64,000 bases of DNA from Thermoplasmata archaeon (GTDB taxonomy: Archaea; Thermoplasmatota; Thermoplasmata; Lutacidiplasmatales; UBA184): positions 26,628 through 90,627 of the forward strand of contig DAHUYN010000009.1 of NCBI GenBank assembly GCA_027315165.1, given 5' to 3'. The notes under the pieces were generated by a model, which saw only the letters and a program-made list of their open reading frames with translations, made no database searches and was not told the origin of the DNA. Below, piece by piece: positions 1 through 8,170 of this stretch (position 1 is its first letter; each line of letters starts with the position of its first letter). Made by a program: the position numbers and the translations under genes.

Positions 1-108
1 CGCCGTCGAGAGCAGTTGGGCCGACTCGACGGCCATCTTGATCACGCGACGATCGTCGAGGGCTCGCGCGGAGCGCTCCGGGCTCGCCGAGGTCGCGAAG
101 AGGTTCAT
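1..108 (-). CDS. N-terminal fragment of an unidentified protein, cut by the window edge
   Basis: Reading the minus strand from an ATG at 108 gives 36 open codons to the window edge, beginning MNLFATSASPERSARALDD and continuing to VIKMAVESAQLLSTA. The pattern of a short MN(L/I)F start, a few residues, ARALDD(K/R)xVIKM and ESAQLLSTA looks like a conserved small-protein family found in phages and prokaryotes, but I cannot name its function. It is divergent from the cyclase gene starting at 165, leaving about 56 bases for both promoters. Third positions are G or C as in the real genes nearby. Only the N-terminus is present, so confidence is moderate. Confidence 0.5.
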   Translation of the reverse strand, partial: MNLFATSASPERSARALDDRRVIKMAVESAQLLSTA

Positions 109-164
109 CGACGCGGCCTTACCCCAGGCGTAGATGGCCCCTTCGCCGCGCGGCCGTCCGCGAA

Positions 165-3100
165 ATGTCATGCACGATTGACGGCGGCCCCAAATCTCCC
201 CTGCCCCCCGTACCCGTCGTGCTCGTCCCCTCCCGTCGACTGGCCGCGATCATGTTCACCGACATGGTGGGCTACGCGCGGATCACCGAGCACGACGAGG
301 CTCGGGCTCTCTCCCTCGTCCACGAGCAGGAGCGCCTTCTGCGGCCTCTCTTCGAGAAGCACCGGGGGCGCGTCGTCAAGACGACGGGGGATGGATTCCT
401 CGTCGAGTTCGACAGTGCGCTCGACGCGACGGTCTGCTCGCTCGAGGCGCGCGACCGCCTCCGGGTCCACAATCGCGGCCACCCGGACGCCCGTATCGAG
501 ACCCGCATCGGCATCCACGTCGGAGACGTCGTCGAGGAGGGCGGGGACGTCTTCGGTGACGCGGTGAACGTCGCTTCCCGGGTCGAGCCCCTCGCCGACG
601 CGGGCGGGGTCTGCGTGAGCCAGGCCGTCTACGAGCAGGTCGCGAACAAGGTCGATACGAGGTTCCGGCGCCTCGACCGGGCCGCGATGAAGAACATCGA
701 CTTCCCGTGGGCCGTCTACCGGCTCGAGACGCGGCAGGACGAGCCGGGGATCCCCATCGACGCGCGCGTGTCGCTCCCCCTGGTCGAGCGCGAGAAGGAC
801 CTCGCTCGGCTTCGGGAGGCGAGCGAGCGGCTCGCGGCGGGCGAGGGCGGCGTCCTGCTCGTGACCGGCGAGGCCGGCATCGGAAAGACGCGCCTCCTTC
901 GAGAGCTCGGCCGCCTCTCCGCCGAGGTGGGGATGCTCGTGGCGGTCGGCCACGCCCACGAGGGCGAGTTCGAGCCCCCGCTCACCGTGTGGGTCGAGGC
1001 CCTCCGCACGCTCGTCGGGGAGCTCTCCCCGTCCGAGCTGATGCAGGATGTCGGCCTCAACGCCTTCGTGGTCGGCCGCTACGTTCCCGAGCTGGTCCTC
1101 CGTCTCGGGGGCGCCCCCGCGGCGCCCGAGGTCGAGCCCGAGCCGTTCGTCCTCTTCGGCGCGGTGACGAAGCTCCTCGCGAACGCCTCTCGCCGCCGAC
1201 CGCTCCTCCTGTTCCTCGAGGACCTCCAGTGGGCCGACGAGGTCTCGCTCCGCCTCCTCGAGTTCGTCGTGCGGAACACGCTCGACGAGCGCCTCCTGTG
1301 CATCGGCAGCTATCGGAGCGAGGAGTTCGAGCGCGGCGGCCGTCTGCCGGCGACGGTCCTCGAGCTGAGCCGCACCCGACCGTTGGGTCAGCTCGAGGTC
1401 GGCCCGCTCAGCGAGGCGGGCGTGGCGACGCTCTTGGCGTCGGCGCTCGGCACCGAGCAGGTCGCCGCCCCGTTGACGGCCCTGGTCCACGAGCGGACGG
1501 GCGGCAACCCCCTGTTCGTCGACGAGCTCGCCTGGGCGCTCAAGAACGCCGGAAGGATCCGGGTCGAGGGCGGCCGGGCGACCCTGACCGAGGGGCCTGT
1601 GCAGCTCCCGCAGACGGTGCAGCCGCTCATCGAGCGGCGCGTTCGCAGCCTGTCGCCCGGCGCTCGCGAGCTCCTCCGGACGGCGAGCGTCCTCGGCGCT
1701 CGCTTCGACGCGGGCACTCTCGAGGCCGTCGCGGGCCTCCCCCGCCCGGAGTTCCTCGACTCGGTCGAGGAGGCGCTGCGGGCGGGGATCCTCCGGGAGC
1801 GGCCGGCGGAGGCGGGGGCCTCGCTGACCTTCGCCGATGCGCGGCTGTGCGAGCACCTCTACACGACGGTCAGCTTCCTGCGCCGACGTGCGCTACACAG
1901 CGACATCGCCCGCGCGCTCGAGGCCTCGGGGGCCTCGGCCGATCAGCTCGCCTACCACTACGACCGGGCGCGGCAGCCCGCGGAGGCGTCGGTCCACTTC
2001 GAGCGCGCCGGGGACGAGGCGCTCGCCCTCGGCGACTACCACCGGGCGACGGAGCGCTTCGCGCGCGGCCTCGCCGACTGCCCGGAGCGGGAACGGGAGG
2101 CCCGCCGGCGCCTCGGCGTGAAGCTCGGCCGCTCGCTGCAGGAGGTCGGACGGTACCCGGAGGCGCTCGAGGCGCTCCTCGAGGCCCGACGCGCGGTCGA
2201 TCGCCCGGCGGACGACGTGCCGATCGCGGTGTGGCTCTCGGCCGTCCGGCTGCGCCAGGGCCGCTTTGACGAGTCCCGCGCGGAGATGGAGTCCGCGCTG
2301 CGGACCCTCGGGGAGGCGACGACCCCGGAGGCGGCGGATGCGTGGAGCGGCTGGGCGGTCCTGCTCTGCAGCAACGGCGAGGTCGACGCGGCGATCGCCG
2401 CGGGGCAGCGCACCCTCGCGCTGTCGCGCCAGTTGCAGCGGCCCGAGCTGGTCTCGCAGGCGCTGAACAACCTCGGCTTCGCCTACACGAGCGCGTGCCG
2501 GTGGGACGACGCGGTCCGGTGCGTGACCGAGCGCCTCGAGAGCGCGGACGAGGGGGTCCGACCGTTCGAGTCGGCGGTGACCCTCCTCGATGCCGCGGGG
2601 GCGTACGGCGGGATCCTCGCCGAGTTCCCGACGGCCCTCGCCTACTACGACCGCGCCATCGATCGATTCCGCGCGATGGGCATCCACTCCTCGGAGGTCT
2701 ATGCGAGGCTCGGCCGCGCGGGGCTCCTCGTCTTCCTCGGCCGGCTCGAGGAGGCCGAGCGAGAGATCGCCGAAGGGCTCCGGCGGGCCGCCGACCTCAG
2801 GATCGAGTGGGCCCGCGCCTACTACGCCCTGCACGCCGCGGAGATCGAGTGGCAGCGGGGCGACCTCGACGCCGCCGCGGAGCGCCTGCGCCGGCTCTTG
2901 AGCGACCTCCCGGTCGAGGTGCAGAGCCGGGGCCACCTCGAGCTGGAGGCCCACCACCAGCTCGCCCTCGTGCTCGCCGCCGAAGGGGACCGAGAGGCGG
3001 CCCGGGAGGAGATCCGACCCTGGTGGGGGACGCCGGACCCCCATCGTTGCGGTCACTGCGGCGAGTTCACGAGCTACGTGGCGGCCTGGATCGAGGCCGT

Positions 3101-3437
3101 CGAACCGGGCGGGGACCCCCGGGTCTTCGACGAGGCGGTCGCCTACGCGATGCGCCGGGGGACTCCGATGGGCCGGGCGATGCTCGCCGTGCCGAGGGCG
3201 ATGTGGGCCCGTCACCACGGGGCGCCGAGCGAGGCGGCGCTCGTCGAAGCCCAGGCGTTCCTGCACGACCGCGGGGTCTCGACGCTGCTGGCCGACACGC
3301 TCGCGGAGCACGCGCGCACCCTCGAGGCGCTCGGCGATGCGGCGGCCGCCGCCTCGCGGGCCCGCGAGAGCGCCGAGCTCTACGAGCGGGTCGGGTCCCC
3401 TCGCCGGGCCGCCGAGCTCCGGGGTTCCGATGCCTGA
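165..3437 (+). CDS. Class III adenylate/guanylate cyclase domain fused to AAA (STAND-like) ATPase and TPR repeats
   Basis: A 1090-residue signalling protein. Residues 26-185 are a class III nucleotide cyclase domain: metal-binding Asp33 in FTDMVGY and Asp76 in TGDGFLVEF, substrate-recognition Lys72, and the transition-state set Asp132, Asn135 and Arg139 in GDAVNVASR. All key residues are present, so the domain looks active, and the Lys plus Asp pair favours ATP. Residues 205-500 are a P-loop ATPase with Walker A GEAGIGKT at 235-242 and Walker B LLLFLEDLQWADE near 345. From about 600 to the end are Ala/Leu/Arg-rich helical TPR repeats. This architecture is common in bacterial and some archaeal regulators, where ATPase and TPR parts are thought to gate the cyclase. 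No membrane segment is seen, so it is probably cytoplasmic. The start at 165 is not certain, because the domain itself begins near residue 24. Confidence 0.85.
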   Translation: MSCTIDGGPKSPLPPVPVVLVPSRRLAAIMFTDMVGYARITEHDEARALSLVHEQERLLRPLFEKHRGRVVKTTGDGFLVEFDSALDATVCSLEARDRLRVHNRGHPDARIETRIGIHVGDVVEEGGDVFGDAVNVASRVEPLADAGGVCVSQAVYEQVANKVDTRFRRLDRAAMKNIDFPWAVYRLETRQDEPGIPIDARVSLPLVEREKDLARLREASERLAAGEGGVLLVTGEAGIGKTRLLRELGRLSAEVGMLVAVGHAHEGEFEPPLTVWVEALRTLVGELSPSELMQDVGLNAFVVGRYVPELVLRLGGAPAAPEVEPEPFVLFGAVTKLLANASRRRPLLLFLEDLQWADEVSLRLLEFVVRNTLDERLLCIGSYRSEEFERGGRLPATVLELSRTRPLGQLEVGPLSEAGVATLLASALGTEQVAAPLTALVHERTGGNPLFVDELAWALKNAGRIRVEGGRATLTEGPVQLPQTVQPLIERRVRSLSPGARELLRTASVLGARFDAGTLEAVAGLPRPEFLDSVEEALRAGILRERPAEAGASLTFADARLCEHLYTTVSFLRRRALHSDIARALEASGASADQLAYHYDRARQPAEASVHFERAGDEALALGDYHRATERFARGLADCPEREREARRRLGVKLGRSLQEVGRYPEALEALLEARRAVDRPADDVPIAVWLSAVRLRQGRFDESRAEMESALRTLGEATTPEAADAWSGWAVLLCSNGEVDAAIAAGQRTLALSRQLQRPELVSQALNNLGFAYTSACRWDDAVRCVTERLESADEGVRPFESAVTLLDAAGAYGGILAEFPTALAYYDRAIDRFRAMGIHSSEVYARLGRAGLLVFLGRLEEAEREIAEGLRRAADLRIEWARAYYALHAAEIEWQRGDLDAAAERLRRLLSDLPVEVQSRGHLELEAHHQLALVLAAEGDREAAREEIRPWWGTPDPHRCGHCGEFTSYVAAWIEAVEPGGDPRVFDEAVAYAMRRGTPMGRAMLAVPRAMWARHHGAPSEAALVEAQAFLHDRGVSTLLADTLAEHARTLEALGDAAAAASRARESAELYERVGSPRRAAELRGSDA

Positions 3438-3509
3438 CCCTCTGCCACCGCGGGTCGCCACGAGCCCCGAGCCCTCGGTCGGGCCCTAGGGTTCATCTCC
3501 CCCCGCGCG

Positions 3510-4292
3510 GTGCCGTGGGACGTGACGCCCGGGGCCCGGGGTCGGCGCCGCGCCCGTCTGAGGGGGGGGACAAGCGCGGCAGCGCGCCCGTCCCGCGCCC
3601 GACGCCCTCCGGACCGCTCGCTCGTGGAGATCCGATTCAAGGGCGGCTCGGTCGCACGATGGATCGAGGAGCTCCAGGCGCGGTGGAACGCGAGCGTCCG
3701 TCTCCACGTCTGCCGGCCCCTCGACTCGGAGCACGCGAGGATCCTCCGTCTCTTCGAGGTCGACTCCCCTCCGGCCCACATGGGCGAGGTCTGGGAGTAC
3801 CTCCTCGAGCAGGTCGGTCCCGAGAACGCGGCGGTGACGCGCATCGCCCCGAACCGGCTCATGGTCTGGACCTCGGCCCCGATCCCTCGGCTCTGTTCGG
3901 CGGTCTTCGAGGCGGGAGCGGTCTGCACGAGCTGCCCGTACCTCCCGCAGGGGCCCCACTCGGACGCCGAGGGATGGGGGCTGCTCGTCCCCGACGCGGC
4001 GAACGCGCAGATCCCCCTCGATGCGATGACGCGTCCCGGGCGCCCTCCGCCGACGGTCCTTCGCATCGGCCGGTATCAGTCGACCGGCGCGCTGACCCCG
4101 CGTCAAGAGCGCGCGATCGACGAGGCGCTCCGGCTCGGCTACTTCGCCCACCCGAGGCGGGCGGGGCTCGCCGAGGTCGCCGAGGCGCTCGGCGTCAGCC
4201 GGTCGACGGCGATGGAGATCCTGCGGCGGGCGGTGTTCAAGCTCGCGCAGCAGCGCAAGTCGGCGACGGTCGCGACGACCGGGCTCACCTAG
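3510..4292 (+). CDS. HTH_10 (bacterio-opsin activator-like) transcriptional regulator
   Basis: The C-terminal 55 residues form a typical archaeal HTH_10 domain: LTPRQERAIDEALRLGYF, a short linker, then LAEVAEALGVSRSTAMEILRRA. The middle part resembles the GAF-like or ligand-sensing region of such regulators and carries three Cys residues (LCSAVFEAGAVCTSC). The first 38 codons are Arg/Pro-rich and low in complexity, so a GTG start at 3624 (VEIRFKGG) is likelier than 3510. The gene is convergent with had and overlaps its 3' end by 8 bases. By position it may control the benzoyl-CoA operon, but that is inference. The family assignment rests on the HTH and is firm. Confidence 0.8.
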   Translation: MPWDVTPGARGRRRARLRGGTSAAARPSRARRPPDRSLVEIRFKGGSVARWIEELQARWNASVRLHVCRPLDSEHARILRLFEVDSPPAHMGEVWEYLLEQVGPENAAVTRIAPNRLMVWTSAPIPRLCSAVFEAGAVCTSCPYLPQGPHSDAEGWGLLVPDAANAQIPLDAMTRPGRPPPTVLRIGRYQSTGALTPRQERAIDEALRLGYFAHPRRAGLAEVAEALGVSRSTAMEILRRAVFKLAQQRKSATVATTGLT

Positions 4293-5316
4293 CCCGGGGC
4301 ACGACGACGGTCCGGAGCCCCTCCCCACGGCGGAGGGCGTCGGCCGCCTCGCCGATCCGTTCGAGCGGGACCGTCCCCGTGACGACCGGGTCGAGCTGGA
4401 CCCGGCCCCGTCGGACGAGCTCGACGATGCGGGGGTAGTCGACGGGCCGGCAGCCGAGCGAGCCCATCATCGTGTACTCGAGGAACATCACCTTCTGCAC
4501 GGGGACCTCCGCCGGGCGGTCGCTGTAGCCGACCAGGCAGATGCGCCCGCCCCGGGCGACCGCAGAGAACGCCATCCCGATCGTCTTGGGCGAGCCGACC
4601 GCCTCGAACACGACATCGGCTCCGCCCGGCAGGAGGGCCCGGACCGCCTTTCCGAACTCCGGGGCGCTCTGGGGGTTGAGCGTCTCCGCGGCGCCGAGGC
4701 GCCGCGCCACCTCGAGCTTCGCGTCGGACAGGTCGACGGCGAGCACGTGTGCGCCGGCGAGGTGGGCGAACTGGACGACGTTGACGCCGACGCCCCCGCA
4801 GCCGATCACGACGACGGTCTCGCCCCCGAGCACGCGCGCCCGGCGGACCACGGCGTGGTACGGCGTCGAGAGCGCGTCCGCGATCACCGCCCCCTTGACG
4901 AGGTCGACCTCGTCGGGCAGCTCGACGAGAAGGTCCGCGGGCGCGACGACGGCCTCCGCGAACCCTCCGTCCGTGTGGTTGCCGAACATCACCATCGAGG
5001 AGCAGATGTTCCCCCGACCCGAGCGGCAGAGCGCGCATCGCCCGCAGGGCAGCACGGCCGGCAGCACGACGCGCCGTCCCAGCACCGACGGGTCCACGCG
5101 AGGGCCGTGCTCGGCGACACGGCCCGAGATCTCGTGCCCGAGCACGAGCGGGGGTGGCTTCGCCGTCGGCACGCCGTGGTCGAGGTAGTGCAGGTCGGTG
5201 TGGCAGAAGCCGCAGCCCGCGACGTCGACGACGACCTCGCCGGGTCCCGCCACCGGGCGCGGAACGTCCCGCACCACGAGCTCCCGGGCCCCCTTCTCCA
5301 GGACCGCTGCGCGCAT
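4285..5316 (-). CDS. had: Zinc alcohol dehydrogenase, probable 6-hydroxycyclohex-1-ene-1-carbonyl-CoA dehydrogenase
   Basis: A 343-residue medium-chain zinc dehydrogenase. The catalytic zinc site shows Cys38-His39-Thr-Asp41 and Gly60-His61-Glu62. The structural zinc site has Cys91, Cys94, Cys97 and Cys105. The Rossmann motif GCGGVG lies at 172-177, and Asp195 ends the second strand, which favours NAD over NADP. It is the last gene of the oah-bcrB-bcrA-bcrD-bcrC-had operon, 13 bases after bcrC. In anaerobic benzoyl-CoA degradation, Had oxidises 6-hydroxycyclohex-1-ene-1-carbonyl-CoA to the 6-oxo compound, the substrate of Oah. Family membership is certain from the motifs. The specific substrate is inferred from the operon. 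Confidence 0.8.
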   Translation of the reverse strand: MRAAVLEKGARELVVRDVPRPVAGPGEVVVDVAGCGFCHTDLHYLDHGVPTAKPPPLVLGHEISGRVAEHGPRVDPSVLGRRVVLPAVLPCGRCALCRSGRGNICSSMVMFGNHTDGGFAEAVVAPADLLVELPDEVDLVKGAVIADALSTPYHAVVRRARVLGGETVVVIGCGGVGVNVVQFAHLAGAHVLAVDLSDAKLEVARRLGAAETLNPQSAPEFGKAVRALLPGGADVVFEAVGSPKTIGMAFSAVARGGRICLVGYSDRPAEVPVQKVMFLEYTMMGSLGCRPVDYPRIVELVRRGRVQLDPVVTGTVPLERIGEAADALRRGEGLRTVVVPRAR

Positions 5317-5329
5317 CGGAGTCCCTCCC

Positions 5330-6574
5330 TCACTCGAAGAGGATCGACTCGACGAACGTCTCGAGCTGCAGTCGGGACTGCTCGTAGGCGCTCGAGCGCT
5401 CCTCGAACTCGAGATGGAGGTACGGCACCTTCGCCTCGTCGAGCGCGCGTCGGTAGAGCACGACGTCCTCGAGCGCCGGCTCGCAGAACTTCGCCGTGAG
5501 GAAGATGACCCCCTGCGCCCCGCTCCGCCGGACCCTCTCGAGGACGGCCGCCCCCTTCGTCGTCGGCGTCGCGCGGACGCCGAGGTCCACCGGGTTCTCG
5601 ACGTAGGCCCGCGCGAGCTCGGTGAGCGGGTCCCCCGTGCTCGGCACCTCGCGGTACCAGCGCAGGAGCATCTGCAGCTCGTCCTCGACGACGTAGCAGC
5701 CGACCTCCTCGAGAAGGTCGAGGAGGTCGAGGGTCGGCTGCTCGCAGAACGGACCCACGATCGCGACGCGGACGGAGTCCTTGCGGCTCCGGCTGCGCCC
5801 GTCGAGGGCGGAGAGGGCCTTTTGGAGGAGCTCGATGTGCCGCTCTCGCGGGAGGAAGTTGCCGACGCGGACGAGCAGGTAGGCCTCTGTCGCCGAGAGG
5901 ACCCAGGGCTCCCGTCGCTTGCGTTCGACGAGCTCCCGGACGAGCGCGCGGTTCTCGTTGAACACCGAAAAGGAGTGCCGGAGGGCCTCCGGGGTCAGCG
6001 GTGTACCTCCCGCCGCCTCGAGCTGCCGGGCGAGCCGGCCGTACTCGTGGGTGAGATACGGCACCGTCGCCTTCGAGGTGAAGTTCTGCGGCAGGTGGAG
6101 CATGTGCGTCGGGCGCCCGGGAAGGACACGGGAGAAGATCCCCTCGAGGTTGCGGCTCACATCGCAGATGTAGGGAAACACGAACGCCGAGAACGGGTCG
6201 AGCCGGCCCGTGAGGGCGAGCTCGAGCGTCGACTTGCTCACCGAGCAGAGGAAAGAGCCCAGGGGGGCGTCGGCCCGCGTGATGTCGATGCTCTCGCCGG
6301 CCCCCTGCACGAGCACCGGGAGCATGCCCATCGCGTGCGCGATCTCCTGGGGCGTGTAGACGGGGAAGAAGGCGACCGCCTTCCGACCGGACCGGGTCCA
6401 GGCGCGGACCGTCGGGAACGTGGGGTCCTGGACGACCTCGCGCGCCCAGGCGACCATCTCCTCGACCGTGCCGAGCCGGGAGACCTCCGCAAGGTCGTCG
6501 GAGAGCTCCATCCCTCCCGCCGGCGCGGGCTCGGCGACGGGGGGCACCGCGTTGAGGGGGATCAGACGGGCCAT
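5330..6574 (-). CDS. bcrC: Benzoyl-CoA reductase subunit C (BcrC/BadD/BzdN type)
   Basis: A 414-residue protein of the HgdB/FldC-like 2-hydroxyacyl-CoA dehydratase superfamily. With BcrB it forms the substrate-binding module of class I ATP-dependent benzoyl-CoA reductase, where iron-sulfur clusters deliver low-potential electrons to the aromatic ring. Visible features are the N-terminal FFPVYTPQEIAHAMGMLPV motif, candidate cluster ligands Cys110 (FLCS) and Cys137 (YICDV), and Cys277 and Cys364 (KFCEP). The protein is cytoplasmic, with no signal or membrane segment. The first 30 residues are a Pro/Ala-rich extension. Its ATG at 6574 lies one base after the bcrD stop, so translation is probably coupled. 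The subunit name (C rather than B) rests on remembered family features and the neighbouring BcrB. Confidence 0.85.
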   Translation of the reverse strand: MARLIPLNAVPPVAEPAPAGGMELSDDLAEVSRLGTVEEMVAWAREVVQDPTFPTVRAWTRSGRKAVAFFPVYTPQEIAHAMGMLPVLVQGAGESIDITRADAPLGSFLCSVSKSTLELALTGRLDPFSAFVFPYICDVSRNLEGIFSRVLPGRPTHMLHLPQNFTSKATVPYLTHEYGRLARQLEAAGGTPLTPEALRHSFSVFNENRALVRELVERKRREPWVLSATEAYLLVRVGNFLPRERHIELLQKALSALDGRSRSRKDSVRVAIVGPFCEQPTLDLLDLLEEVGCYVVEDELQMLLRWYREVPSTGDPLTELARAYVENPVDLGVRATPTTKGAAVLERVRRSGAQGVIFLTAKFCEPALEDVVLYRRALDEAKVPYLHLEFEERSSAYEQSRLQLETFVESILFE

Positions 6575-6575
6575 C

Positions 6576-7385
6576 CTAGGCTCCGACCGTCGGCACGCCC
6601 GCGGCGACCTTCTGCGCCCGGCTGTGTCCGAGCAGCGCGGCCCCGATCGCGGCCGCGTAGTGGGCCTCGGGCCGCACGTTGATCGGCAGCTTCGTGGTCC
6701 CCTCGAGGGCGCGGACCATCCCCGGGTTCGCGACGAGCCCTCCGACGAGCGTGACCTCGGGCCGAAGGCCGACGTAGGTCATCAGCGACTGCGCGCGCTG
6801 CGCGAGCGAGAGGAAGATCCCCATCAGGATGTCCTGGACCGGGATCCCCTCCGCGACGTTGTTGATGATCTCGGTCTCGGCCAGGACCGCGCAGACGCTC
6901 GAGATCGTCTTCGGTTGCGTCGCCGCGAGCGCGCGTGGGCCCATCTCCTCGAGCGGCACCTGCAGGTACTTCGAGCACCGCTCGACGAACCGTCCGGCGC
7001 CGGCGGCGCACTTCTCGTTCATCTTGAACTTCGCCACGCGCCCGGTCTCGGTGACGGAGATGGCGCGCGACGACTGGGCGCCGACGTCGAGGACCAAGCG
7101 GGTCCCGGGGAAGAGGAAGACCGCGCCGCGGGCCGACGAGGTGATGTCGCTCACCTGGAGCTGGCGCTCCGGGAACGAGTAGCGGCCGAAGCCGGTCGTG
7201 CAGACGTAGGCGACGTCGCCCTCGAGCAGGTTCTCCTCCTCGGCCATCTGTTCGAGGAGCGCGTGGGCGACGCCGGTCGGGTTGCCTCGGGTCGGACGGC
7301 TCGCCGAGCGCAGGAGCCGCCTCCCGTCCTCGAGGAGGACCCCTTTCGTGGTCCCGCTGCCGATGTCGAGCCCGGCGGTGATCAT
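6576..7385 (-). CDS. bcrD: Benzoyl-CoA reductase ATPase subunit D (BcrD/BadG/BzdP type)
   Basis: A 269-residue member of the BadF/BadG/BcrA/BcrD ASKHA ATPase family. It opens with the phosphate-binding motif LDIGSGTTKG (residues 6-15) and has a second motif, LDVGAQSSRA, near 99-108. Cys126 (NEKCAAGAGRF) and Cys165 (SSVCAVLAETE) match the two cysteines that, in related activases, hold the [4Fe-4S] cluster bridging two ATPase subunits. The pair couples ATP hydrolysis to electron transfer from ferredoxin to BcrBC. The frame is open far upstream, but the true start is the ATG at 7385, which overlaps the bcrA stop as ATGA. Assignment as D rather than A follows the divergent DVGAQSS motif and is less certain than the family. 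Confidence 0.85.
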   Translation of the reverse strand: MITAGLDIGSGTTKGVLLEDGRRLLRSASRPTRGNPTGVAHALLEQMAEEENLLEGDVAYVCTTGFGRYSFPERQLQVSDITSSARGAVFLFPGTRLVLDVGAQSSRAISVTETGRVAKFKMNEKCAAGAGRFVERCSKYLQVPLEEMGPRALAATQPKTISSVCAVLAETEIINNVAEGIPVQDILMGIFLSLAQRAQSLMTYVGLRPEVTLVGGLVANPGMVRALEGTTKLPINVRPEAHYAAAIGAALLGHSRAQKVAAGVPTVGA

Positions 7386-8170
7386 GCGGCGGACCCCCCG
7401 AGGCGGTCCCGTCCGATCAGGGCCGCGCCGACCGCGCCGAGGTACTGCGAGAGCGGGCTCACGTTCACGGGCAGCCCGAGCCGCCGCCGCATCGCGAGGA
7501 CCATCCCCTCGTTCCGCGAGACCCCGCCCGTGAAGGTCACCTCCGCCTCGACGCCGACGCGCTGCATCAGCGAGAAGGAGCGGCTGACGATGCTCTCGTG
7601 GAGGCCCGCGAGGATGTCCTTCGCCTCCTTGCCTCTCGAGACGAACGACGTCACCTCGGACTCGGCGAAGACCGTGCACGTGCTCGAGATCTTGACGGGC
7701 CGACGGGCCTGGAGCGAGAGCGGGCCGATCTCGCCGACATCGAAGCCGAGGGCGTTCGCGCAGACGTCGAGGAACCGCCCCGTTCCGGCGGCGCACTTGT
7801 CGTTCATCGCGAAATCGACGACCTCGCCCTTCGGGCTGACCTTGATCGCCTTCGTGTCCTGCCCGCCGATGTCGACGACGAGGCGTGTGCCCGGGAACAG
7901 GAAGTGCGCCCCGCGTGCGTGGCAGGAGATCTCGGTCACGGTCAGCTGGCCGAAGTAGACCTTGTAGCGCCCGTAGCCGGTACCGGTCGTGAACGCGACC
8001 TCCGAGCGCGAGACCCCGGCCTCGGCGAGGGCGAGCTCGAGGGCCCTCTCCGCGTCCTTGACGATGTCGACGCCGACGGGGTTGAGCGAGGTGCCGAGGA
8101 TCTTGTCGCCGTCCAAGAGCACGCACTTCGCGGTCGTCGACCCGATGTCGACACCGGCGACGATCGTCAT
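7382..8170 (-). CDS. bcrA: Benzoyl-CoA reductase ATPase subunit A (BcrA/BadF/BzdQ type)
   Basis: A 262-residue ASKHA ATPase, partner of the next gene. Motifs are VDIGSTTAK (residues 7-15), VDIGGQDTKA (99-108), Cys126 in NDKCAAGTGRF and Cys165 in SSTCTVFAESE. These match the activator of 2-hydroxyglutaryl-CoA dehydratase almost residue for residue, including cysteine spacing. In class I benzoyl-CoA reductase the A and D subunits form the ATP-hydrolysing electron activation module. At this length it lacks the extra region of the longer Thauera/Rhodopseudomonas BcrA/BadF, so the enzyme is closer in layout to the Azoarcus Bzd type. Both junctions are four-base ATGA overlaps, with bcrB before it and bcrD after it. 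Confidence 0.87.
   Translation of the reverse strand: MTIVAGVDIGSTTAKCVLLDGDKILGTSLNPVGVDIVKDAERALELALAEAGVSRSEVAFTTGTGYGRYKVYFGQLTVTEISCHARGAHFLFPGTRLVVDIGGQDTKAIKVSPKGEVVDFAMNDKCAAGTGRFLDVCANALGFDVGEIGPLSLQARRPVKISSTCTVFAESEVTSFVSRGKEAKDILAGLHESIVSRSFSLMQRVGVEAEVTFTGGVSRNEGMVLAMRRRLGLPVNVSPLSQYLGAVGAALIGRDRLGGSAA

Noticed and set aside
168..1856. Long minus-strand open frame (562 residues) opposite the cyclase gene
   Set aside because: It is Arg/Asp/Glu-rich shadow coding without domains. High G+C content removes stops on the opposite strand.
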